Origin: Paenibacillus lactis
Lineage (GTDB): Bacteria; Bacillota; Bacilli; Paenibacillales; Paenibacillaceae
DNA: 49,522 nt
Assembly (NCBI RefSeq): GCF_017873605.1
Contig: NZ_JAGGKI010000030.1
Location: 1-49,522, forward strand
Direction: 5' to 3'
Made by a program: the position numbers and the translations under genes. The notes beneath the pieces are model-generated. The model was not told the DNA's origin, did no database searches, and saw only the letters and a program-made list of their open reading frames with translations. This document shows, piece by piece, positions 7,618 through 17,077 of this stretch. The first letter of the stretch is position 1; the number at the start of each line of letters is the position of its first letter.

Positions 7618-8841
7618 ATGTCTGCTACGCTGATCAAGAAGGAGCGGCTGCCGCAGTTGGATATTTACCGCGCGTTAGCGATTCTGGGCGTGCTGCACGT
7701 TCATGCGACATCCTTTGCCACGGTCGATGCAATTGATTCGAGATTTTACTATATTATTAACTTCATCAATATCTTCTTTAAATATGGAACGCCTTCGTTT
7801 ATATTTCTGAGCAGCTTCGTTCTGTTCTATAACTATGCGGACCGACCATTGACTAAAGAATTAATCGGGAACTTCTATAAACGGCGTTTGTTGTACATTC
7901 TGCTCCCGTATTTGCTGTTCTCGATCCTGTATTTCTTTGTCCGGATGTATCAAAACGGCTACTTGGGCCCGTCATTTGATTTGTCGGCACAGCTGCCGGT
8001 CTTTTTCGAGCGATTGATTCGCGGTCAGAACTACACGCACTTATACTTTGTGTTTATCAGCTTACAGTTCTACATTCTGTTTCCGATCTTCCTGGCACTG
8101 TTCAAGTCTTCCCGTTTTCTGGTCCGGTGGGCCGTGCCGATCGGATTCCTGCTGCAGTGGGCGTTTATTATCTGGAATAAATACGAGCTGCGGTACGAGT
8201 TTAAAGGAAGCTTGGCCATTTCCTATTTGGCTTATTATATGCTTGGTGCATTTCTTGCTATGCATTATGACAAGTTTAAGGACTGGCTTACCTTATCCTG
8301 GTGGAAGCAAAGTGCAAGGCAGAAAGCCGGAACGGTTGTGCTATGGGGAGGCTGGCTGTTCATGGCGCTGACGCATGTGCAGATCTGGTACAACCAACGC
8401 TTGCACGGAGCCAAATACGATTCCCTGCTGTACGAGCTGCTCTGGAACCTGCATACCATCTTCTCCGCACTCGTCCTGATGCAGCTGGCCAACTGGCTGT
8501 ACCACGGCGGCTGGAAGTGGCTCGTGAAGCTCTTAACACGAATCGGCGAGCTGTCTTTCGCCATCTACCTGGTTCACCCGTTGTGGCTGTTCCTTTATCG
8601 GGAGCTCGATCCGAAGCTGAACCCGGTAACCGACGATTATTTGATCTGGGTCTATGGCGGAATGGTAACCGCGCTGATCGTAAGCGGGCTGGCCGTACAA
8701 GCCTTTATGCGGTGGATTCCTGGGGCTTGGGTGCTGCTCGGAAGCATTCCGCGTTCGCTCAAGCGGGCTCCTAAGACACCGGCGCCGTCCCATTCGAAGG
8801 ACACAGTTACCGGTGACAGCCGAAAATCGGTGGATCTCTAA
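7618..8841 (+). CDS. Integral membrane acyltransferase (acyltransferase family 3)
   Basis: A 407-residue polytopic membrane protein of the Acyl_transf_3 type, which acylate sugars or envelope polymers. The N-terminal RLPQLDIYRALAILGVLHVH contains the family Arg and conserved His. About ten hydrophobic segments follow, then a short basic/serine-rich cytoplasmic tail. The loop segment RGQNYTHLYFVFISLQFYI is the second typical family region. AGGAGG lies 11 nt before ATG 7618. It sits between yvoF and the his operon, flanked on both sides by terminators, so it is a single-gene unit absent from the B. subtilis arrangement. The substrate is unknown. Confidence 0.88.
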   Translation: MSATLIKKERLPQLDIYRALAILGVLHVHATSFATVDAIDSRFYYIINFINIFFKYGTPSFIFLSSFVLFYNYADRPLTKELIGNFYKRRLLYILLPYLLFSILYFFVRMYQNGYLGPSFDLSAQLPVFFERLIRGQNYTHLYFVFISLQFYILFPIFLALFKSSRFLVRWAVPIGFLLQWAFIIWNKYELRYEFKGSLAISYLAYYMLGAFLAMHYDKFKDWLTLSWWKQSARQKAGTVVLWGGWLFMALTHVQIWYNQRLHGAKYDSLLYELLWNLHTIFSALVLMQLANWLYHGGWKWLVKLLTRIGELSFAIYLVHPLWLFLYRELDPKLNPVTDDYLIWVYGGMVTALIVSGLAVQAFMRWIPGAWVLLGSIPRSLKRAPKTPAPSHSKDTVTGDSRKSVDL

Positions 8842-8886
8842 TCCGAATACTGAACTGCGAAGTAAAGAGAATGCTGCACTCATGCG

Positions 8887-8916
8887 AACCGTCCGGGAAT
8901 CCGGACGGTTTTTTTT
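8887..8916 (+). terminator. Intrinsic terminator after the acyltransferase gene
   Basis: A perfect 10-bp stem pairs aaccgtccgg (8887-8896) with ccggacggtt (8901-8910), with loop GAAT and a T run to about 8916. Confidence 0.94.
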
Positions 8917-8969
8917 GCGAGTATATGGGGTAAAAAAATCGTGCGCCCGAGTAATGTGTTTGCATTCCA

Positions 8970-8999
8970 TTGACGATAAGGTTACATTCATGGTAATAT
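8970..8999 (+). promoter_or_regulatory. Sigma-A promoter of the histidine operon
   Basis: TTGACG (8970-8975) and TAATAT (8994-8999) are separated by 18 nt. They are placed 88 nt before hisZ and directly after the previous terminator. The leader of ~80 nt is too short for a T-box and none of its motifs are present. Confidence 0.75.
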
Positions 9000-9087
9000 A
9001 GCCAATATTATTCTTTATCTTATTAGCAAGTTAACACTTTACCATATTGAAGTAAATCGCAAAACGGACTGAATTTGAGGTGGGATC

Positions 9088-10284
9088 ATGTCTAAACCGA
9101 AGGGCTTCGAGAAACCGGCAGGCGTCCGGGATTATCTCCCGCATGCGGTCGCCAAGCTGCGCCGGATCGAGCGTGAGGTGCTGGCTTGCATGGATCGCTG
9201 GGGATACCGGCAAATTATGACGCCGACGATGGAATATTACGATACGGTAGGCGTGGCTAGCTCCACGTCGGACCAAAAGCTGTTTAAGCTTCTCAATAAA
9301 CGGGGCACCACGATGGTGCTGCGGTCGGATCTGACTGCGCCCATCGCCCGGGTTATGTCTTCGCTGCTGAAGGATGAGCCGCTTCCGGTTCGACTGTCCT
9401 ACCATGCGAATGTGTTTCGGGCAATCGAGGAGGAGGCTGGGAGAGAGGCGGAATTTTTCCAGACCGGCGTTGAGCTTGTCGGCGACGACTCACCGGAAGC
9501 GGATGCCGAGGTTATCGCGCTGGCGATTGAATCATTGCGGGCTGCCGGGGTAGAACGGTTCAAAATCGCCATGGGACATATGGGGTTCCTGAACGGTCTG
9601 CTGCAGGAGGTACTCCCGGAACGGACGGAGGATCAGGAAAATCTGAAGCAGGATCTGCTCAATCGCGACTACGTCGGCTACAGGGGAACCATCGCCGGGT
9701 TGAAGCTGGAGGCACGGCAGCAGGAGCAGCTGGAAGGCATTCTCCGGCTTCGCGGAGGCAAAGAGATCGCCGAGCAGGCATTGGAGATTAGCAGCAATCC
9801 GCTAGCGCGCTCCTCCATTGAGCACATGGGTCATGTGTGGGAAGTGCTGGAGGCTTACGGGGTATCGGGACATGTAATGATCGATTTGACGCTGCTCGGA
9901 GACTTCTCCTATTACACAGGGATCACGTTTGAAGGGTATGCCGCAGAGCTGGGATCGCCTGTGGCGAACGGCGGTCGTTATGACAAGCTGTTGAAGCAGT
10001 TTGGCCGCGATGTTCCGGCTACCGGATTTGCGCTGAAGACCAATCGGATTCTGGATGGCGTTCCAGGCGCGGCGATGGAAGAGCCGCTCCCGATCCTGGT
10101 CCGCTATACGGCGGAGTGCCGGGAGGAAGGCTTGGCCAAAGCGGCGAAGCTGCGGGCAGAAGGCCTCACGGTAGTAACATCGTTGATTCGTGAGAACGAT
10201 CAGACCGAGCACGTCGGAGGCTCATCAGGCGCAGCAGGCAGCTTACTGAACAAAGGCTACCGGGAAATCATTACACTAAAGTAG
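9088..10284 (+). CDS. hisZ: ATP phosphoribosyltransferase regulatory subunit HisZ
   Basis: A 398-residue paralogue of histidyl-tRNA synthetase catalytic domain that partners short-form HisG to make the active first enzyme of histidine synthesis. It starts GFEKPAGVRDYLP, as the family does, and keeps class II synthetase-like motifs (SDLTAPIARV, ANVFRAIEEEAGREAEFFQ, YYTGITFEGY) but lacks the anticodon-binding domain of HisRS. It is the first gene of the his operon, with GAGGTGGG as ribosome site upstream of ATG 9088. Confidence 0.95.
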   Translation: MSKPKGFEKPAGVRDYLPHAVAKLRRIEREVLACMDRWGYRQIMTPTMEYYDTVGVASSTSDQKLFKLLNKRGTTMVLRSDLTAPIARVMSSLLKDEPLPVRLSYHANVFRAIEEEAGREAEFFQTGVELVGDDSPEADAEVIALAIESLRAAGVERFKIAMGHMGFLNGLLQEVLPERTEDQENLKQDLLNRDYVGYRGTIAGLKLEARQQEQLEGILRLRGGKEIAEQALEISSNPLARSSIEHMGHVWEVLEAYGVSGHVMIDLTLLGDFSYYTGITFEGYAAELGSPVANGGRYDKLLKQFGRDVPATGFALKTNRILDGVPGAAMEEPLPILVRYTAECREEGLAKAAKLRAEGLTVVTSLIRENDQTEHVGGSSGAAGSLLNKGYREIITLK

Positions 10285-10348
10285 TCCCGGCGGAGTAGAA
10301 TATGCGAGATTTAGAGCTTCAATCAAGGTTAAGTCAGGAGGATTGAAC

Positions 10349-10990
10349 GTGACGGAAACGTTGAAAGTAGCGATGCCCAAAGGGCGTATATATAAAAAAG
10401 CCTCCGCGCTGTTCCGTTCAGCCGGACTGCCGATTCCCCTCGATGTGGATGAGACGCGGAAGCTGGTCATCCCATTGCCGGAAGCCGACATGGAATTCAT
10501 TCTGGCCAAGCCGGTCGATGTGCCGACCTATGTCGAGTATGGCGTAGCCGATATCGGCATTGTCGGCAAGGATGTGCTTCTGGAGGAGAACAAGGATGTC
10601 TACGAGCTTCTTGATTTAGGCATTGCAAGATGCAGGATGTCCATCATCGGGCTGCCGGACTGGAAGCCCGGCATTCACCAGCGGGTCGCAACCAAGTATC
10701 CGAATGTGGCCTCCCAGTATTTCCGCGAGCAAGGACAACAGGTTGAGGTTGTCAAGCTGAACGGCTCGATTGAACTCGCGCCTCTGATCGGTCTGGCAGA
10801 CCGCATCGTGGATATGGTGGAGACCGGACAGACGCTTAAGGAGAACGGATTGGTTGAAATGACGAGCCTGTTCGAAATTACAAGCCGTCTTATTGCGAAC
10901 CGCGTCAGCTACCGAATGAAGAATAATGAAATTCAGGCATTGTGCGACCGGCTGCAGCAGGTTATAACGGAAGGGCAAGTTAACCGCTAA
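10349..10990 (+). CDS. hisG: ATP phosphoribosyltransferase, short form
   Basis: Catalytic subunit (213 residues) condensing ATP and PRPP to phosphoribosyl-ATP. Motifs are AMPKGRIYKKA at the N-terminus, VDVPTYVEYGVADIGIVGKD, and the PRPP loop around VETGQTLKENGL. It lacks the C-terminal regulatory ACT-like domain of long HisG, consistent with HisZ upstream. The start is GTG 10349, 7 nt after AGGAGG; an in-frame TTG at 10343 is too close to that site. Confidence 0.95.
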   Translation: MTETLKVAMPKGRIYKKASALFRSAGLPIPLDVDETRKLVIPLPEADMEFILAKPVDVPTYVEYGVADIGIVGKDVLLEENKDVYELLDLGIARCRMSIIGLPDWKPGIHQRVATKYPNVASQYFREQGQQVEVVKLNGSIELAPLIGLADRIVDMVETGQTLKENGLVEMTSLFEITSRLIANRVSYRMKNNEIQALCDRLQQVITEGQVNR

Positions 10991-11100
10991 AACGGCTTGG
11001 CGTATAGGCAGCAGGGTATACGAATCGATAAAGAAGAAACACCACGTAAGAAATCGGACATCAGCGTTACGTCAGGAATCAAGCGGGATAGGGGGAGATC

Positions 11101-12387
11101 ATGGTGAAGGTAGTATCAGCATCCGACTTTCAATTGAATCGGGAAAATGACTATGGCACACCGGAGCAGAATGAAATCGTCAAAACGATCGTACAGGCGG
11201 TGCGGACCGAAGGCGATGCCGCGCTGCTGCGGTATACAGAGCAGCTGGACCGGATCCGGTTGACGGCCGGGCAGCTCCGCGTTACGGACGAAGAGCTGCA
11301 GGCCGCTTATCAGAAGGTAGAGTCATCGTTCGTGGAAGCGATCCGGGCGGCGGCGGACAATATTCGCGCCTTCCATATGAAGCAGAAGCGGAATTCATGG
11401 ATGGACGTTCAACCGGACGGAAGCATACTCGGGCAAATTATCCGCCCTTTGAAGCGGGTCGGAGTATATGTACCCGGGGGCAAGGCGGCATATCCTTCGT
11501 CGGTGCTGATGAACGTCATTCCGGCTCAGGTGGCCGGCGTTCCCGAAATCGTCATGGTAACCCCGCCATCCACCGGGGGAGAGGAAGGGATCAACCCTTA
11601 TATTCTGGTAGCTGCCGCGGAGGCCGGCGTTACGGAATTGTACCGCGTAGGCGGCGCTCAGGCGATTGCCGCATTGGCCTACGGCACCGATAGCATAGCT
11701 CGAGTGGACAAAATTTGCGGACCGGGCAACATATTTGTGGCGCTGGCGAAACGCGAAGTGTATGGCGCCGTCAACATTGACAGTCTTGCCGGACCGAGCG
11801 AGATTGCCATTCTGGCGGATGACACGGCGGAGCCTGCTTATATCGCGGCTGATCTGCTGTCTCAGGCCGAGCACGACGAAATGGCCTCGGCTATCCTGGT
11901 GACGCCGTCCCGCAAGCTTGGCGAGGCGGTCGCCGCTGAGGTGGAGAAGCAGCTGAAGCTTCTGCCGCGGCGCGATATCGCCAGAGCATCCATCGACCAA
12001 TATGGCGCGGTCGTAGTTACGGAGTCCCTGGCTGAGGGGATCGAGCTTATCAATCGCCTGGCGCCGGAGCATTTGGAGATCGTCACCGAGGAGCCGATGT
12101 CGCTGGCCGGGCGGATCGAGAATGCCGGAGCCATATTCCTCGGCCCGTACAGCTCGGAGCCGGTGGGGGATTATTTTGCAGGACCGAACCATATCATTCC
12201 GACCAACGGCACGGCGAGATTCGCGTCCCCGGTGGATTTGGACGACTTCATTAAGAAGTCGAGCCTGATTTATTACAGCCGGGAGGCGCTGCTTGCTAAC
12301 TGCGAGCAGATTATGGAGCTGGCAAGGCGCGAGGGGCTGGAGGGCCATGCCCGGGCAATCGCCATCCGGCTCGAGCAGGAACGCTAA
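11101..12387 (+). CDS. hisD: Histidinol dehydrogenase
   Basis: A 428-residue zinc enzyme that oxidises histidinol to histidine in two NAD-dependent steps. Family motifs are VYVPGGKAAYPSSVLMN, VGGAQAIAALAYGT, the signature VDKICGPGNIFVALAKR, GPSEIAILADD, SQAEHDE (zinc and catalytic residues), and APEHLEI with PVGDYFAGPNHIIPT near the C-terminus. A 110-nt gap separates it from hisG, with a GGGGGAG ribosome site before ATG 11101. Confidence 0.97.
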   Translation: MVKVVSASDFQLNRENDYGTPEQNEIVKTIVQAVRTEGDAALLRYTEQLDRIRLTAGQLRVTDEELQAAYQKVESSFVEAIRAAADNIRAFHMKQKRNSWMDVQPDGSILGQIIRPLKRVGVYVPGGKAAYPSSVLMNVIPAQVAGVPEIVMVTPPSTGGEEGINPYILVAAAEAGVTELYRVGGAQAIAALAYGTDSIARVDKICGPGNIFVALAKREVYGAVNIDSLAGPSEIAILADDTAEPAYIAADLLSQAEHDEMASAILVTPSRKLGEAVAAEVEKQLKLLPRRDIARASIDQYGAVVVTESLAEGIELINRLAPEHLEIVTEEPMSLAGRIENAGAIFLGPYSSEPVGDYFAGPNHIIPTNGTARFASPVDLDDFIKKSSLIYYSREALLANCEQIMELARREGLEGHARAIAIRLEQER

Positions 12388-12462
12388 TTATACCGGTTAT
12401 AGCAGGGATGCTAATTATACCGTATAACGATCATGACACAAGACTATATAGGGGGTATCATC

Positions 12463-13068
12463 GTGAGCAGTTTTGAAGCGGTAGGCCGCACCGCCAGTGT
12501 GAGCCGAACAACGAATGAAACGGACATTACCTTAAAGCTGAACGTAGACGGAACCGGAGTTTCCGAGCTGGAGACGGATGTTCCCTTCCTTAACCATATG
12601 CTGGATTTGTTTACGAAGCATGGCCATTTCGATCTCAGCGTGAAGGCCAAGGGCGACATCGAAATTGATGATCACCACACGGTTGAGGATATCGGCATCT
12701 GCCTTGGACAGACCTTGCGGGAAGCGCTCGGGGACAAGCGGGGCATTAAACGATACGCGAGCGTATTCGTGCCGATGGATGAGGCGCTGGCGCAGGTGGT
12801 CGTTGATATCAGCAACCGTCCGCACTTCGAATATCGGGCCGAATACCCATCCGGGCAGGTTGGATCGTTCGATACCGAGCTGGTGCACGAGTTTCTCTGG
12901 AAGCTGGCGCTTGAGGCGCGGATTACGCTGCATGTCATCGTTCATTACGGACAGAATACCCATCATATGATCGAAGCGGTGTTTAAAGCGCTCGCCCGTG
13001 CCTTGGACGAAGCGACCAGCATCGACCCGCGGGTGACGGGCGTGCCATCCACGAAGGGAGTGCTCTAA
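12463..13068 (+). CDS. hisB: Imidazoleglycerol-phosphate dehydratase
   Basis: A 201-residue monofunctional HisB that dehydrates imidazole glycerol phosphate. The metal-binding histidine motifs are visible: FLNHMLDLFTKHG, DDHHTVEDIGICLG, HEFLWKLA, and HYGQNTHHMIEAVFKALARAL near the end. GTG 12463 was chosen because GGGGGT lies 6 nt upstream; the ATG at 12433 has no ribosome site. Confidence 0.96.
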   Translation: MSSFEAVGRTASVSRTTNETDITLKLNVDGTGVSELETDVPFLNHMLDLFTKHGHFDLSVKAKGDIEIDDHHTVEDIGICLGQTLREALGDKRGIKRYASVFVPMDEALAQVVVDISNRPHFEYRAEYPSGQVGSFDTELVHEFLWKLALEARITLHVIVHYGQNTHHMIEAVFKALARALDEATSIDPRVTGVPSTKGVL

Positions 13069-13073
13069 CCTCT

Positions 13074-13682
13074 ATGGCAATTGCAATCGTCGATTATGGC
13101 ATGGGCAATCTGCACAGCGTCAGCAAGGCAGTGGAGCGGCTCGGCTTCGAGCCGCTTGTCACGGGGGATCGTGAGGAGCTTCTGTCTGCAGATGGCGTAA
13201 TTCTCCCGGGGGTCGGCGCGTTCGGAGATGCGATGGAGCAGCTGCGGCAGACCAGGCTGGATGCGGTCATGAAGGAAGCTGCCGCTGTTGGCAAGCCGCT
13301 GCTTGGAATTTGTCTCGGCATGCAGCTTCTGTTCAGCCGGAGCGAGGAGCATGGGAACCATGAAGGGCTTGATATGCTGCCCGGCTCGGTTGTCCGGTTT
13401 GCCGGAGGCGATTATAAAGTGCCGCATATGGGATGGAATGCCCTGCAGTTTCAGAAGCCGGAGCACCCGCTGCTGGCCGGGCTTGAGGAAGGGCATGTGT
13501 ATTTTGTTCACTCCTACCATGTCCTCCCTGAGGCGCAGGAGGATCTGCTGGCGGTGACCGATTACGGTCAGCCGGTAACGGCGATTGTCGGCCGGGGCTC
13601 CGTATACGGCATGCAGTTTCATCCGGAGAAGAGCGGGGAGCTCGGCATGAGCCTGCTCCGTAATTTCTTAGCTTTAACCTAA
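13074..13682 (+). CDS. hisH: Imidazole glycerol phosphate synthase, glutaminase subunit
   Basis: A 202-residue class I glutamine amidotransferase that delivers ammonia to HisF. The catalytic Cys80 lies in LGICLGMQLLF, and the His/Glu pair is in MQFHPEKSG near the C-terminus. The N-terminus IVDYGMGNLHSV is typical. It starts 5 nt after the hisB stop, probably translationally coupled. Confidence 0.96.
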   Translation: MAIAIVDYGMGNLHSVSKAVERLGFEPLVTGDREELLSADGVILPGVGAFGDAMEQLRQTRLDAVMKEAAAVGKPLLGICLGMQLLFSRSEEHGNHEGLDMLPGSVVRFAGGDYKVPHMGWNALQFQKPEHPLLAGLEEGHVYFVHSYHVLPEAQEDLLAVTDYGQPVTAIVGRGSVYGMQFHPEKSGELGMSLLRNFLALT

Positions 13683-13706
13683 ATTGAATGGAAAGTGGGT
13701 ATGGGG

Positions 13707-14438
13707 ATGTCCTCTTTTATCATATATCCGGCCATCGATATTCGCGGCGGAAAATGCGTTAGGCTTGTGCAGGGCGATTACAACCAGGAAACGGTGTACA
13801 ACGACAATCCGCTGGAAGTGGCCAAGTCTTGGGAGTCACAGGGCGGATCGTTCATCCACCTCGTCGATTTGGACGGAGCTAAAGCCGGCCATCCGGTCAA
13901 TGATGAGATTATCGGAAGCATTGCGTCGAGCGTCAATGTGCCGGTTCAAGTCGGCGGCGGCCTTAGAACCTTGGCGGATGTGGAGCGGCTGCTCGGACTC
14001 GGCGTCAGCCGGGTGATCATCGGTACGGCAGCGATTGAGGACCGCGCTTTCACAGAGGAGGTGCTCGGCCGGTACGGCGACAAGGTCGCGATCGGAATCG
14101 ACGCCCGGAACGGATATGTCGCAACACGGGGCTGGCTCGAAACCTCCGAGGTGCAGGCCGAAGTATTAGCGAAGGAGCTGGCAGCCAAAGGCGCCGAGAC
14201 ATTCATCTTCACGGATATTTCCCGCGACGGGATGATGCAGGGCCCGAACGTGGAGGCCATTGTAGCGCTGGCTAAAGCAAGCGGACGTTCGGTCATTGCC
14301 TCGGGAGGCGTAACCCGGCTTGAGGATTTGCTGGCGCTGAGCGCACACCGCGAAGACGGCGTTGGCGGTGCCATTGTCGGCAAAGCGCTGTATACGGGCC
14401 ATATTGACCTGGCCGAGGCGGTTCAGCGAATCGGGTAA
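13707..14438 (+). CDS. hisA: ProFAR isomerase HisA
   Basis: A 243-residue (beta/alpha)8-barrel isomerase. The N-terminal IIYPAIDIRGGKCVRLVQGD carries the catalytic Asp, and the barrel repeats contain VQVGGGLRT and the second Asp in FTDISRDGMM. ATG 13707 is preferred because GGAAAGTGGG ends 7 nt upstream and the protein then begins like its relatives; in-frame ATG 13701 is a close alternative. Confidence 0.95.
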   Translation: MSSFIIYPAIDIRGGKCVRLVQGDYNQETVYNDNPLEVAKSWESQGGSFIHLVDLDGAKAGHPVNDEIIGSIASSVNVPVQVGGGLRTLADVERLLGLGVSRVIIGTAAIEDRAFTEEVLGRYGDKVAIGIDARNGYVATRGWLETSEVQAEVLAKELAAKGAETFIFTDISRDGMMQGPNVEAIVALAKASGRSVIASGGVTRLEDLLALSAHREDGVGGAIVGKALYTGHIDLAEAVQRIG

Positions 14439-14583
14439 GGCCCGCGCTGCAGGATGATGGAGGGATTCGTTGGATTTTGCTCAAAAGTAAAAGCCAAGTG
14501 GTCCTGATGGGTGATCGGTTCATAGGGATTCGAACGCCATGGTATCGATCATATGTTGGTTAACAGGGGGAGGAGACGAAACC

Positions 14584-15342
14584 ATGCTGGCAAAACGGAT
14601 TATCCCTTGCCTGGACGTAAAGGACGGGCGGGTAGTAAAAGGCGTTAACTTTGTAAATCTCCGCGATGCGGGAGATCCTGTGGAGCTCGCAGCGCTGTAT
14701 GATCGCGAAGGTGCAGATGAGCTGGTGTTCCTGGACATTTCGGCCTCGGTGGAGGGGCGGGCGACGATGGAAGAGGTCGTGCGGCGGACGGCCGGGGAAA
14801 TCGCGATTCCGTTTACGGTTGGCGGCGGCATCTCCTCCGTGGATGATATGAAGCGGATCCTTCGCGCAGGTGCGGACAAAATCGGGATTAACACGGCGGC
14901 GGTTAAGCAGCCGGAGCTGATCTCGGCAGGGGCACGCAAATTCGGCTCCCAGTGTATCGTGGTGGCGGTCGACGCCAAGTACAACGAGGACTGGGACGAA
15001 TGGGAGGTCTACACGCACGGCGGCCGAACGCCAACCGGTATCAAGGCGCTGGATTGGGTGAAGCAGGCGGAATCCTTAGGGGCAGGCGAAATTTTGCTGA
15101 CGAGCATGGACGCGGACGGAACGAAGGACGGCTTCGATCTGGCCTTAACCTCAGCCGTATCATCGGCTGTTCGGATTCCGGTTATCGCCTCCGGCGGTGC
15201 GGGTGACGAGGAGCACTTCTACGATGTGTTTACGAAGGGCAAAGCCGATGCCGGGCTGGCGGCAACCATTTTTCACTATAAAGAAATTTCCATTCCCGAT
15301 TTGAAAGGGCAGCTTAGAGTAAAAGGAGTGAATGTACGGTGA
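14584..15342 (+). CDS. hisF: Imidazole glycerol phosphate synthase, cyclase subunit
   Basis: A 252-residue barrel partner of HisH that makes IGP and AICAR. It begins LAKRIIPCLDVKDGRVVKG, has VNFVNLRDAGDPVE, FTVGGGISS, and TSMDADGTKDGFDL with the second catalytic Asp. ATG 14584 follows GGGGGAGGAG by 8 nt. The 145-nt gap after hisA has no recognised gene. The last four bases overlap the hisI start. Confidence 0.96.
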   Translation: MLAKRIIPCLDVKDGRVVKGVNFVNLRDAGDPVELAALYDREGADELVFLDISASVEGRATMEEVVRRTAGEIAIPFTVGGGISSVDDMKRILRAGADKIGINTAAVKQPELISAGARKFGSQCIVVAVDAKYNEDWDEWEVYTHGGRTPTGIKALDWVKQAESLGAGEILLTSMDADGTKDGFDLALTSAVSSAVRIPVIASGGAGDEEHFYDVFTKGKADAGLAATIFHYKEISIPDLKGQLRVKGVNVR

Positions 15343-16037
15343 GCGAGGATATAGGAAAGGATCTGATCCTGGAGCAGGCAAGCGAATATATTCGCTGGGA
15401 TGCGGCCGGCTTGGTGCCGGCGATCGTGCAGGATGCAAGCAGCAAGCAGGTGCTGATGATGGCTTATATGAACCGGGAATCGCTCAAGCGGACGCTGGAG
15501 AGCGGCGAAACCTGGTTCTGGAGCCGTTCCCGCGGGGAACTATGGCATAAGGGCGCCACTTCGGGCAATACTCAAGCGGTGGTCTCGATAGCCTATGACT
15601 GTGACGGGGACACGCTGCTGGTGCAGGTGGAACCGAAAGGGCCCGCCTGTCATACCGGGGAAACGAGCTGCTTCTATCGGGAGATAAAGGCCGGAGACAC
15701 GACACAAGGCCATACTGACAGACAGGCAGCTGCTAGTGACCGGTTCGCCGTGCTGGCCGAGCTGGAAGAAGTCATCGCGCAGCGTGAGGTGGAACGGCCG
15801 GAGGGTGCCTATACGACCTATCTATTCGATAAAGGCGTCGATAAAATCCTGAAGAAGGTCGGCGAGGAAGCCTCCGAAACGATCATCGCTGCCAAAAATA
15901 AGGATAACGCCGAGCTGAAGCTGGAGGTCAGCGATCTCATCTACCACCTGTTGGTTCTTCTGCAGGAGCGGAAGCTTCCGCTTGATGAGATCATGGCCGA
16001 GCTGAGCCGCCGTCACGAACGTCCGCGCCGCGATTAG
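15339..16037 (+). CDS. hisI: Bifunctional PRA-CH / PRA-PH (HisIE)
   Basis: A 232-residue fusion carrying the second and third steps of histidine synthesis. The N-terminal phosphoribosyl-AMP cyclohydrolase (about 1-115) has MMAYMNRESLKRTL, WSRSRGELWHKGATSGN, and zinc-ligand motif GPACHTGETSCF. The C-terminal phosphoribosyl-ATP pyrophosphatase (about 130-232) has KKVGEEASETIIAAKN and LIYHLLVLLQ. GTG 15339 overlaps the hisF TGA by 4 nt, with AAGGAG 11 nt upstream. Confidence 0.96.
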   Translation: MSEDIGKDLILEQASEYIRWDAAGLVPAIVQDASSKQVLMMAYMNRESLKRTLESGETWFWSRSRGELWHKGATSGNTQAVVSIAYDCDGDTLLVQVEPKGPACHTGETSCFYREIKAGDTTQGHTDRQAAASDRFAVLAELEEVIAQREVERPEGAYTTYLFDKGVDKILKKVGEEASETIIAAKNKDNAELKLEVSDLIYHLLVLLQERKLPLDEIMAELSRRHERPRRD

Positions 16038-16049
16038 GGGGGAGTATCG

Positions 16050-16904
16050 ATGCATATCGATTATCATACGCACCATGTCCGCTGCGGACATGCGGAGGGG
16101 CGACTCGAAGAATATGTGCAGCGTGCGATTGAGCTTGGCTACGATCAGCTTGGCTTATCGGATCATATGCCGCTCATTCACGTTGACCCTGCTTCCTATT
16201 ATCCCGAAATGGCGATGCCCATGGAGGAGCTCCCCCGATACGTAGAGGAGTGCCTCCTCCTAAAGGACCGTTACCAAGGCCAGATCGATATCCGGATCGG
16301 ACTGGAAGGGGACTATATCGAAGGCTATGAGGAGCAGATCGAACGGATCATCGCCGAGTATCCTTGGGATTATGTCATCGGTTCGGTTCACTTCCTGGGC
16401 GAGTGGGACATCACGGATTATCGCCAGACCCAAGGCTGGGAAGGGAAGGACCCGCTCGAGGTGTACCGCCAATATTACGATGCGGTGCAGAAGGCCGCAG
16501 CGACCGGATTCTATGATATTATGGGCCACCTGGATGTGATCAAACGGTTCGGCTACGGACCGGGCAAGGAGCAGGCGGACGAAGTGATCGCTCTGGAAAA
16601 CGCTGCGCTTGCAGCCGTCGCCAAAAGCGGCAAGGCGATAGAGCTGAATGCTTCCGGCCTATCCAAGGCCTGCGAGGAGATGTTTCCGAGCCGCCGTATG
16701 CTGGAGGAAGCGATTGCGCTTGGCATTCCGCTGACGCTCGGCTCGGATGCGCACCAGCCCGGGAAGCTCGGGGAGCATCTGGATAAGGCACGGGCGCTGC
16801 TGGCTGATCTGGGGGTACGGCGCATTGCGACCTTCCGCGGGCGAAAGCGGGAGATGGTGCCTTTGGATGGTCATTTTTTGAATGATGAAGAAAACGATGT
16901 ATAA
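16050..16904 (+). CDS. hisJ: Histidinol-phosphatase, PHP family
   Basis: A 284-residue PHP-fold phosphatase that dephosphorylates histidinol phosphate. Metal-binding motifs are DYHTHHVRCGHAEG, LGLSDHMP, IGSVHFLGEWDI, MGHLDVIKRFG and LGSDAHQPG. It is 12 nt downstream of hisI and inside the operon, whereas the B. subtilis gene is located elsewhere. The aminotransferase HisC is the only step with no gene in this cluster. Confidence 0.93.
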   Translation: MHIDYHTHHVRCGHAEGRLEEYVQRAIELGYDQLGLSDHMPLIHVDPASYYPEMAMPMEELPRYVEECLLLKDRYQGQIDIRIGLEGDYIEGYEEQIERIIAEYPWDYVIGSVHFLGEWDITDYRQTQGWEGKDPLEVYRQYYDAVQKAAATGFYDIMGHLDVIKRFGYGPGKEQADEVIALENAALAAVAKSGKAIELNASGLSKACEEMFPSRRMLEEAIALGIPLTLGSDAHQPGKLGEHLDKARALLADLGVRRIATFRGRKREMVPLDGHFLNDEENDV

Positions 16905-17077
16905 TAAGATATATAGATATTGATCGGGACATGCTCGTACGGACGGCTGTTCTCCTCCCCGATGCTCGCGAGGTGCGGGCCTTGCGGGGAGGGGGCAGCC
17001 TGATTTCGCGACAGCGCTTTCCTAATCGACGGGTGTGCAGCATGCGCCTAAACCATTTATTGTGTCAGGAGGTCCCC

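Noticed and set aside
9000..9087. T-box or other amino acid riboswitch in the his leader
   Set aside because: The leader is only about 80 nt and lacks the T-box tggaac-type motif and any terminator; no riboswitch core seen.
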